Source: Cytophagales bacterium (GTDB lineage: Bacteria; Bacteroidota; Bacteroidia; Cytophagales; Microscillaceae). From it: DNA of 36,378 nt. The notes beneath the pieces were generated by a model. It was not told the origin of the DNA, ran no database searches, and saw only the letters and a program-made list of their open reading frames with translations. How positions within the stretch are numbered: the first letter of the stretch is position 1; each line of letters begins with the position of its first letter. The stretch is taken from the NCBI GenBank assembly GCA_013298075.1, contig JAAFJG010000046.1:1-36378 (forward strand), written 5' to 3'. A program made the translations under genes and the position numbers. Shown one piece after another: positions 1-6,847 of this stretch.

Positions 1-176
1 AAGAGGGAGTTTTGGCATTAGTTAAACTTGTCGGTTTTACTCCCTCCAAAAAACAACCTTTACCAGGCGTAAAAGTCTTAGCAAGCGCCTTAGAAAGATT
101 TTATTTTATGAAATTAGGCGCAAAAGTAAGTAGAGAAATAGCAAATAAAACAAAAAAAAGTATAACTATCAAATAA
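1..176 (+). CDS. IS4/Tn5-family transposase, C-terminal end only
   Basis: An open frame enters from the left edge (first complete codon at position 3) and stops at TAA 174-176, giving about 57 residues. It contains a run reading LVKLVGFTPSKK, then PLPGVKVL and ALERFYF. This resembles the C-terminal tail of IS4/Tn5-type DDE transposases, where a glycine- and lysine-rich turn precedes a PGVK..W.GLQRL-like helix. The catalytic residues would lie outside the window, so intactness cannot be judged. No ATG suits an independent start, so it is the 3' end of a longer gene. An imperfect inverted repeat follows at 203-255, which might be a terminator or part of the element end. The family call rests on pattern memory of a short tail and is moderately sure. 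Confidence 0.55.
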   Translation, partial: EGVLALVKLVGFTPSKKQPLPGVKVLASALERFYFMKLGAKVSREIANKTKKSITIK

Positions 177-202
177 CCCCTACAAGATAAGCCCGAAGGT
201 GA

Positions 203-255
203 GGGAACTAAAAATAAGTTTTTTTGAGTGGGTAATTTATTTTTTAGATGCTCCC
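203..255. repeat. imperfect inverted repeat downstream of the transposase end
   Basis: CTAAAAATAA (208-217) can pair with TTATTTTTTAG (237-247) with one bulged T, and flanking GGGA (203-206) lies opposite CTCCC (251-255). The loop is about 19 nt. It could be a terminator for the transposase or part of the insertion-sequence end; the other end of that element is outside the window, so neither can be decided. Confidence 0.25.
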
Positions 256-305
256 TAATACTAATTGTAAAATTTTCAACTCACATATTTTTAAAACCAA
301 AAAAA

Positions 306-803
306 ATGCAAAAATACAAAACTTTATTTTTTTTTCTATTGATTATTTTTACTTTTAATCAATGTAAAAACCGCAACAGTACGCCACAAAACCTATTTAC
401 GTGTGAAGTTGATGGTGTGCAATGGCAAACTACACAAGTTACTACGCAAGTAATACAATCAGGCAGTTTATTTACGGTCGATATTATTGCTACACACACA
501 AATGGGCAAGCAATTTTTCTTAAAATTTATAGTTTAAGTCAAAGCGGACAAGGAAATTATCCGTTAGGAAATCCAAATTTTCAGAATGAAGCTACTTTTG
601 CACCACAAGGAAATTTTAATCAAAGTTCACAAAATTGGAAAAGTTCGAACACTTGCAACGCTCCACAAGGCAATTATATACAAATAGACGAACTCCAAAA
701 TGGTTATTTGAATGGAAGTTTTACGACTTCAGTTTGTTTCTCAACGGGTACAATCAAAAGAGTTACCAATGGAAAATTATTTCAACTCCTTGCAAGAATG
801 TAA
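306..803 (+). CDS. small lipoprotein, DUF6252-like
   Basis: This is a predicted lipoprotein of 165 residues. The start is placed at ATG 306 because MQKYKT followed by a hydrophobic stretch and FNQC forms a lipoprotein signal peptide with Cys at about residue 20. An in-frame GTG at 228 would put 26 extra residues before that signal and is rejected. The mature part begins FTCEVDGVQWQT and ends with GTIKRVTNGKLFQ. Both fit the small Bacteroidota lipoproteins annotated DUF6252, in which a conserved DG..W opens the domain and an I..GKF strand closes it. The function of that family is unknown. It lies between the transposase remnant and the 3' end of mfd, with only 19 bp to the convergent mfd stop. 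Family assignment is from recalled pattern, not a search. Confidence 0.6.
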   Translation: MQKYKTLFFFLLIIFTFNQCKNRNSTPQNLFTCEVDGVQWQTTQVTTQVIQSGSLFTVDIIATHTNGQAIFLKIYSLSQSGQGNYPLGNPNFQNEATFAPQGNFNQSSQNWKSSNTCNAPQGNYIQIDELQNGYLNGSFTTSVCFSTGTIKRVTNGKLFQLLARM

Positions 804-822
804 AGAAAACAAAATAAGTTTT

Positions 823-3800
823 TTACGTTAGTTGCATCAAAATTTTCTTTGCCATTTCAACATTTTTTACATTTTCTGCTACAAACAAAGGTTTTTCTTT
901 CACTTGTTTGAGCATACCGAGTTTACGATTTTTTTGTAAAGTATCGATTATTTTTCCAAATCTATCCGATTTAAAATAATCAGGTTTATCCAAAAACCAA
1001 CCTCTTAAAAAATTCTTTTTGAGGCTCAATCTTGCAAAACCAATTTTTTCGCCCAACCAACGCAAATGTACGGTTTCTATCAAATCTTTCACAGATTGTG
1101 GCAACGCACCAAATCTATCAATCAATTCTTTTTTAAATTTTTCGATATTTTCTTCATCTTTTATTTCGTCTAATTTAGTATATAAACTCAATCTTTCAGA
1201 AATATTGATGACATAATTATCAGGAATTAAAAGTTCTAAATCAGTTTCAATATTACAATTATTCGTAATTATTTCTGCTTTCAATTCGTGTGCAAAAAGT
1301 TCTTTAAATTGCGTTTGTTTCAATTCTTTGACCGCTTCATCTAAAATTTTATGATAGGTTTCGAAGCCCAAATCATTGATAAAACCACTTTGTTCTGCTC
1401 CTAACATATTGCCCGCTCCCCGAATATCTAAATCTCGCATCGCCACTTTAAAACCATCACCCAATTCTGTAAATTCAGTCAAAACAGTCAATCTTTTGCG
1501 TGTTTCGGGAGTCAAAAGCGTACTCGATGGGGCTAATAAATAACAAAAAGCCTTTTTATTAGAACGTCCCACACGCCCACGCATCTGGTGCAAATCTGCC
1601 AAACCAAACGTATGGGCTTGATTGATAATAATGGTGTTGGCATTAGGAATATCCAAACCTGACTCGATAATATTGGTGGCTACCAAAATATCATATTCAC
1701 CATCAATAAATTTTAACATTGTTTTTTCTAACATTCGCCCTTCCATCTGCCCATGCCCCACACATATACGCGCATCAGGCACAAGTTTTAGGATTAAATT
1801 AGCAATCGAATCAATATCATTCACACGATTATGCACAAAAAAAACTTGCCCACCTCTACGAATTTCTCGACTAATAGCATCTCTAATAATTTCTTCATTA
1901 AAACCGTGAACTTCTGTGGTTACAGGTTGGCGATTGGGAGGAGGAGTGGCAATAATCGATAAATCTCTCGCATTCATCAACGAAAAATGTAAAGTTCTTG
2001 GAATTGGCGTGGCTGTCAAAGTCAAAACATCAACATCAGGCTGTATTTCTTTGAGTTTATCTTTGGTTTTTACGCCAAATTTTTGTTCTTCATCAATAAT
2101 CAAAAGCCCTAAATTTTTAAATTTAAAGTCTTTTCCAGCAATTTTATGCGTGCCAATAATAATATCAATTTCACCTTTGGCTAATTTTTCTTTAGAAATT
2201 TTGATTTCTGCACTCGTTCTAAAACGACTTACATAATCGACTTTACAAGGTAATTTGGCTAATCTTTCTGAAAAAGTTCGAAAATGTTGCATCGCCAAAA
2301 TAGTTGTCGGTACTAAAACTGCGACTTGTTTACTCTCACAAACCGCCTTAAAAGCAGCCCGAATTGCCACTTCTGTTTTTCCAAAACCTACATCACCACA
2401 GACCAATCTATCCATCGGATTTTGGGCTTCCATATCCGTTTTTACGTCTGTAATGGCTTTGGCTTGGTCTGGCGTTTCTTCGTATAAAAAAGACGATTCT
2501 AATTCGTATTGCAAATAATTATCAGCAGAAAAAGCAAAACCTTTCGAGGCTTTTCGTTGTGCATAAATTTTTATTAAATCTTCTGCAATGTCCATCACTT
2601 GTTTTTTTACTTTCCTTTTTTTATTGTCCCATTCTGCCGAACCCAATTTGCTAATCGTTGGTGGAGCGTTATCTTTGCCCGAATATTTTGTAATTTTATG
2701 CAAAGAATGAACATTGACGTACAATAAATCGTTATCTCTATAAATCAAACGAACTGCTTCTTGAATTTTTCCATCAATTTCTCTTTTTTCCAATCCCGCA
2801 AATCTCGCCACTCCAAAATCGATGTGCGTAACATAATCACCTGCTTGCAAAGAATGTAACTCTTTGATTGTCAATGCTTTTGACTTCGAATATTTTTCTT
2901 TACTTTTATATCTGTGATATCTTTCAAATAATTGATGCTCTGTATAACAAGCAATTTTATTTTCATTATCAATAAAACCTTCTCTCAAATCAATCGGTAA
3001 CATCAAATATTTAAGATTTCTGTCTATTTCTTCAAAAATATTTTCCAACCGATTGATTTGTTTGGTTGAGTCTGAAATAATAATATTAGTGAAATAATTA
3101 TTCTGATTATTTTGTAAATTTTCGACAATTAAATTAAAATCTTTTCTAAAATTAGGCTGTGGAGAAGACTTAAAAACTACTTCTTCCGCTTGCACTCTCG
3201 GAAAACTCATACCAAAATGCACACAAGGAAAGTTTTTAATTTCTTGATAAAAAATCTCTTTGGTTTCGAACAATAAATGAGGAGAATCTATAATTTGTGT
3301 GTTACTTTTATCGATTAACATCTCAAAATATATCTGAACTTTATTAAAATATCTATCTAAATAATCACCAATTCCTTGATAATCTTTGAAAAAAATAGAC
3401 GTATTTTTAGGAATAAAAGTCCAAAAACTCTCACGTGTGGCTTGTGTGAGCCTATTATGTACGTTAGGAATCAAAGTAGCAAATTTGAGATTATCGACAG
3501 AAAGTTGAGAAATTGGTTCAAAACTTCTAATGCTTTCGATTTCATCACCAAAAAATTCGATTCGATAAGGTAATTCTGAAGAGAAAGAATAAATATCTAA
3601 AATTCCACCACGTTGGGCAAATTGTCCTGCTTCATATACAAAATCATTTCTTTCAAATTCGTATCCCACTAAAATTTCGGTAATAAAATCGATGCTTATT
3701 TTTTCGCCTTTTTTGAGTACAAAAGTATTGTCTAACAATGATTTTTTGTTGATAACTTTTTCGCCCAATGCTTCGGGATAAGTAACGACAATAAAATTTT

Positions 3801-4182
3801 TATTATTTTTGTTAATAGTTTGGTTGATAGTATTCAAAACCTCTCCACGCTGCAAAACGCTGGCATTTTCGATGGCTTCAAATTGATAAGGACGCTTATA
3901 AGAGGCGGGAAATATCTGTATATTTTCGTCAGGTAATAAATTTTGTAAATCATTTTGAAAAAAATTGGCTTCGTCAATATCATTCATTACAAACACAAAA
4001 TTATCTATATTTGTATTATTTTTTTGTTTGATATTTTCATACATAGCGGCAAAAATAACCGCATCAAAACTTCCTGTAATATTTTTAGCGAATATATGAG
4101 GCGTTTTTTTTTCAATTTGATGTGTTAAAATATTTACTAAACTTTCTTTTTGATAAATAGATACCAACTCTTTTATTTTCAT
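823..4182 (-). CDS. mfd: transcription-repair coupling factor Mfd
   Basis: Mfd is the superfamily 2 DNA translocase that removes RNA polymerase stalled at lesions and recruits UvrA. The protein is 1119 residues, close to the usual 1100-1150. In order it shows a UvrB-like N-terminal region (GGILDIYSF and YRIEFFGDEIESIR), a CarD-like RNA polymerase-interacting domain (GDYVTHIDFGVARF), Walker A GDVGFGKTE near residue 597, a DEEQ box (IIDEEQKFGV) near 697, TATPIPRTL, a GRVGR helicase motif VI and a C-terminal TRCF domain. I start it at ATG 4182. An upstream in-frame ATG at 4230 lies inside a -7 promoter box (4217-4224 on the minus strand), so it should not be transcribed. It converges on the DUF6252-like gene. 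The partner uvrA is in the same window at 6848. Confidence 0.97.
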   Translation of the reverse strand: MKIKELVSIYQKESLVNILTHQIEKKTPHIFAKNITGSFDAVIFAAMYENIKQKNNTNIDNFVFVMNDIDEANFFQNDLQNLLPDENIQIFPASYKRPYQFEAIENASVLQRGEVLNTINQTINKNNKNFIVVTYPEALGEKVINKKSLLDNTFVLKKGEKISIDFITEILVGYEFERNDFVYEAGQFAQRGGILDIYSFSSELPYRIEFFGDEIESIRSFEPISQLSVDNLKFATLIPNVHNRLTQATRESFWTFIPKNTSIFFKDYQGIGDYLDRYFNKVQIYFEMLIDKSNTQIIDSPHLLFETKEIFYQEIKNFPCVHFGMSFPRVQAEEVVFKSSPQPNFRKDFNLIVENLQNNQNNYFTNIIISDSTKQINRLENIFEEIDRNLKYLMLPIDLREGFIDNENKIACYTEHQLFERYHRYKSKEKYSKSKALTIKELHSLQAGDYVTHIDFGVARFAGLEKREIDGKIQEAVRLIYRDNDLLYVNVHSLHKITKYSGKDNAPPTISKLGSAEWDNKKRKVKKQVMDIAEDLIKIYAQRKASKGFAFSADNYLQYELESSFLYEETPDQAKAITDVKTDMEAQNPMDRLVCGDVGFGKTEVAIRAAFKAVCESKQVAVLVPTTILAMQHFRTFSERLAKLPCKVDYVSRFRTSAEIKISKEKLAKGEIDIIIGTHKIAGKDFKFKNLGLLIIDEEQKFGVKTKDKLKEIQPDVDVLTLTATPIPRTLHFSLMNARDLSIIATPPPNRQPVTTEVHGFNEEIIRDAISREIRRGGQVFFVHNRVNDIDSIANLILKLVPDARICVGHGQMEGRMLEKTMLKFIDGEYDILVATNIIESGLDIPNANTIIINQAHTFGLADLHQMRGRVGRSNKKAFCYLLAPSSTLLTPETRKRLTVLTEFTELGDGFKVAMRDLDIRGAGNMLGAEQSGFINDLGFETYHKILDEAVKELKQTQFKELFAHELKAEIITNNCNIETDLELLIPDNYVINISERLSLYTKLDEIKDEENIEKFKKELIDRFGALPQSVKDLIETVHLRWLGEKIGFARLSLKKNFLRGWFLDKPDYFKSDRFGKIIDTLQKNRKLGMLKQVKEKPLFVAENVKNVEMAKKILMQLT

Positions 4183-4216
4183 TGTAAATTTTCTTTGCTT
4201 ATTTTGTTTTGATGTG

Positions 4217-4224
4217 CAAATATA
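4217..4224 (-). promoter_or_regulatory. mfd -7 box (TATATTTG)
   Basis: The minus strand reads TATATTTG, an exact match to the Bacteroidota TAnnTTTG box, 35 nt before ATG 4182. No clear -33 TTTG is seen. The box excludes the upstream ATG at 4230 as translation start. Confidence 0.6.
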
Positions 4225-4290
4225 CAACACATATTTTATTTTGATTTTTAAATTGATGTTTTTTTTGAAAATAAAACTTGATTTAGTCTT

Positions 4291-4491
4291 AAAAAATTTG
4301 TGTAAAAAAAGATTTTTTTTAAATATTTTTTTTGAATTGTCTCTAAATTTATTTGGAGGATATTATAAAATTCAATCGTTGGTTTTAATCGAAAATCTCT
4401 CCGTTTTTCAATTTGATATTTTTCTATATTTTGAAAATAAATGGCTATTTATAATAGAATAAAACTAGATCTGCGATACTTTTCCATGAAC
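4291..4491 (-). repeat. three-hairpin repeat, copy 1 (reverse, diverged)
   Basis: This fills most of the gap between mfd and the next gene. Compared with the copy at 30425-30638 it has the same order: AATTTGTGT-like end, the CCTCC-type hairpin (here TCTCTAAAT/ATTTGGAGG, about 4340-4359), the GGCT/AGCC-type hairpin (GGTT/AATC, about 4380-4390), then the ATGGC-type hairpin, whose second arm is missing. It ends with ATCTGCGATAC and CATGAAC. Several differences keep base pairing, by G.U wobble or a compensated pair, if the plus strand is the RNA. Confidence 0.65.
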
Positions 4492-4499
4492 TATTTTAT

Positions 4500-4931
4500 T
4501 TATTTAATCTGATTATTTTTTTTCATCATATTTTTTAATAATTCTTCAATTTCTTCTGCAGGAGTATTTTTATCAATTTTCAATAATTTTTTTTTATCTT
4601 TTTTTCTAAATAAATAGGCATATCCTAAACCTTCGGGCTGTTTCAAAATATCATTAAAACCAATTTTTATAAATCTTTGTTTTGATTTTTCCAAACTTTC
4701 TTCTGTTGTTTTATCATAAATTCCAAATAAAATAGGCTCACGCGCCATTACCCACGCAACTTGATGTAAGTGATGATGTAATTTTTGGCAATCAGGCGTA
4801 TATTTATCGTAATATTCTATCACCACAAAATCATATTCTTTGGGCGTATTTGCCCAATCCATATCAGGTCTTTGATAGAGTACAAAAAAAATAATACTAC
4901 AAACAATCAGTAAAATAAAAAAATCTCGCAC
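4500..4931 (-). CDS. membrane-anchored protein, possibly thioredoxin-like
   Basis: I do not recognise this 143-residue protein with certainty. Residues 4-20 (FFILLIVCSIIFFVLY) form one N-terminal membrane segment, and the rest is charged and soluble, presumably periplasmic. The start is GTG at 4931; the next in-frame Met (about residue 24) would delete the membrane segment. VVIEYYDKYTPDCQKL has the strand-then-helix look of a thioredoxin active-site region but with a single Cys (TPDC). Later KQPEGLGYAYLF followed by KKDKKKLLK resembles the cis-proline strand and hairpin of that fold. A redox role is therefore doubtful; it may be a degenerate thioredoxin-fold protein. It is followed by repeat copy 1 and diverges from the thiolase-like gene. 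Confidence 0.55.
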   Translation of the reverse strand: MRDFFILLIVCSIIFFVLYQRPDMDWANTPKEYDFVVIEYYDKYTPDCQKLHHHLHQVAWVMAREPILFGIYDKTTEESLEKSKQRFIKIGFNDILKQPEGLGYAYLFRKKDKKKLLKIDKNTPAEEIEELLKNMMKKNNQIK

Positions 4932-5051
4932 AATTTTAGAAGTTAATAAAAAAATAAGAAAAAATAAGATGGCATTTTAAATATAACCAAAATAATACCA
5001 TTTTTATTTCATTTATTACTTAATTTTTAAAAAATAAACTATTTGCTCAAT

Positions 5052-6563
5052 ATGTTACACCCAAAAACGCCTATTATAGTCGGAGTTAGTCAATTTACAC
5101 AAAGATTTAGCACCGACGAAATATTATTAGAACCCATTAAAATGGCAGAAAAATGTATTCGTGAAGCCATTGCTGATTCGAAAGGAGAGAATATTTTAAG
5201 CCAAATTGACGCTTTATATGTTGTCAATATTTTTGGTTATCAATATGCAGATGCGCCACAAACTTTATCAGAAAATTTAGAAATCAATCCAAAAATAAAA
5301 TTTTATTCGGCGTATGGAGGAAATACACCGCAATATTTAGTCAATAAATCAGCACAATTATTAGCCAAAGGAAATATTAATTTTGCTTTAATTACGGGTG
5401 CAGAAGCCAATTATTCATTGGGAAAAGCCCTAAAAAACAATATAAAATTAGATTGGACAGCCCAAAAATCGCCACGTGCTACTGATGATGAAAACAAAAT
5501 GGGGAGTTCTATTTTAGAAAATGATTACGAATTATTTTTACTTTCTAATGCTTATCCCATTATCGAAACAGCTTTGAGAGCAGAAAATAAAACAAATATC
5601 AAAGAACATCAAAAAATAATCGCTCAAATATACGAAAAATTTGCCAAAACAGCCGTAGAAAATCCTTTTGCGTGGACACAAACGCCTTATACGCAGGAAG
5701 AAATCGAACATATTTCTGACGAAAATCGTGCTATTGCTTTTCCTTATCTCAAACGAATGTGTGCCAATAATCAAACTGACCACGCAGCCGCTCTGTTGCT
5801 GACAACGGTGGAAAATGCTCAAAAACACAATATTCCCGAAGAAAAATGGATTTTTTTGAGTTCAGGAGCAGATTTGAATGATAGTTGGCATTTTACACAA
5901 CGAGAAAATATGACCCATTCGCCTGCCATTCAAAAAGCAGTCGAAGTTTGTTTAGAAAAGGCTGATTTGAGTTTGGAAAATATCGATGCATTTGATTTAT
6001 ATAGTTGTTTTCCTGCGGCAGTTCAGGTGGCACAAAAATCAATCGGTATCAATAATGAAGATAAAAGACCCATTTCTTTGACAGGTGGACTTTCTTTTTT
6101 TGGCGGACCTTGGAATAATTATACAATGCACGCCATCGCAACTACCATCGATAAAATACGAAATAATATTTTTAAAAATGTGTTAATAAATGGTTTAGGT
6201 TGGTATATTACCAAACATTCTATTGGAATTTATACTAAAAATCCGCCTAAAAATCTTTTTAGTTTGCCTGATTTATCTATTTTTCAAGAAGAAATTGATG
6301 CCAAAAATTTGCCCGATTTAGTTAAAGAAGCAAACGGAAACGCTATTATTGTAGGCTATAGTATTTTATTTGATTTCAAAAATCAACCCAATAAAACGAT
6401 ATTTTTACTCGAATTAGAAAATAAATCACGTGCTTTATCTTATTGGAAGGCAACACCTGAGGAAATGAAAATCGGTATGGAAACCGAATTAGTAGGCAAA
6501 AAAGTAAATGTTTCTTTTGATGAAACTAAGAAAAGAAATTTTGTAAGTGAGATTTTTGATTGA
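5052..6563 (+). CDS. thiolase-like protein type 1 (acetyl-CoA acetyltransferase family)
   Basis: This is a 503-residue thiolase-superfamily protein from ATG 5052; a TTG nine bases upstream is an unlikely start. The N-terminal half begins with TPIIVGVSQFTQR, typical of SCP2/thiolase-like proteins. The loop that carries the nucleophilic Cys in true thiolases reads YGGNTPQ (about residues 88-94) and has no Cys. The C-terminal half has GGLSFFGGPWNNYTMHA where thiolases have GG..IGHP.G, and LINGLGWYITKHSIG, as I recall for mycobacterial TLP1. About 110 further residues fit the extra C-terminal domain of TLP1 proteins. It is probably a CoA-thioester-binding enzyme or scaffold rather than a classical thiolase. 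A three-hairpin repeat separates it from uvrA. Confidence 0.8.
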   Translation: MLHPKTPIIVGVSQFTQRFSTDEILLEPIKMAEKCIREAIADSKGENILSQIDALYVVNIFGYQYADAPQTLSENLEINPKIKFYSAYGGNTPQYLVNKSAQLLAKGNINFALITGAEANYSLGKALKNNIKLDWTAQKSPRATDDENKMGSSILENDYELFLLSNAYPIIETALRAENKTNIKEHQKIIAQIYEKFAKTAVENPFAWTQTPYTQEEIEHISDENRAIAFPYLKRMCANNQTDHAAALLLTTVENAQKHNIPEEKWIFLSSGADLNDSWHFTQRENMTHSPAIQKAVEVCLEKADLSLENIDAFDLYSCFPAAVQVAQKSIGINNEDKRPISLTGGLSFFGGPWNNYTMHAIATTIDKIRNNIFKNVLINGLGWYITKHSIGIYTKNPPKNLFSLPDLSIFQEEIDAKNLPDLVKEANGNAIIVGYSILFDFKNQPNKTIFLLELENKSRALSYWKATPEEMKIGMETELVGKKVNVSFDETKKRNFVSEIFD

Positions 6564-6588
6564 TAAAAAACGTCATTTTTCTAAAAAA

Positions 6589-6783
6589 ATGGTTCAGGGA
6601 AATTATTGTGGATATAATTTTATTTAATATGAATAGAAATGGCATTTATGCCATTTATTTTGAGAATACAGAAATTTCGGCTAAAGCCAATGATTGAATT
6701 TTATATTATCCTCCAGATAAATCTGGAGGCAATTCAAAAAATACATTCCAAAAAAAATTTTCATTTTTCGCACAAATTTTCTA
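6589..6783 (+). repeat. three-hairpin repeat, copy 2 (forward, best preserved)
   Basis: This copy lies between the thiolase-like gene and uvrA. Hairpin 1 has arms AAATGGCA/TGCCATTT at 6637-6656. Hairpin 2 is GGCTAAAGCC at 6679-6688. Hairpin 3 has 9-bp perfect arms CCTCCAGAT/ATCTGGAGG at 6710-6729. It starts GGTTCAGGGAAATTATTG and ends TTTTTCGCACAAATTTTCT. Relative to copies 1, 3 and 4 it lacks about 20 bp between hairpins 1 and 2. It does not overlap the uvrA -7 box. Confidence 0.8.
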
Positions 6784-6812
6784 ACAACGATATTTTTTTC
6801 ATTAATTTTTAT

Positions 6813-6820
6813 TACTTTTG
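6813..6820 (+). promoter_or_regulatory. uvrA -7 box (TACTTTTG)
   Basis: TACTTTTG matches TAnnTTTG and lies 27 nt before the uvrA ATG. No convincing -33 box. No SOS-type LexA palindrome was seen by eye. Confidence 0.6.
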
Positions 6821-6847
6821 CAAAAAATCATATATTAATTTTTTAAG

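Noticed and set aside
4214-4462. 82-codon plus-strand open frame between mfd and the next gene
   Set aside because: It lies over the mfd promoter and repeat copy 1, has low-complexity F/L/K-rich composition, and matches no family.
6780-6847. Possible LexA/SOS operator before uvrA
   Set aside because: No convincing palindrome was found between the repeat and the start codon.
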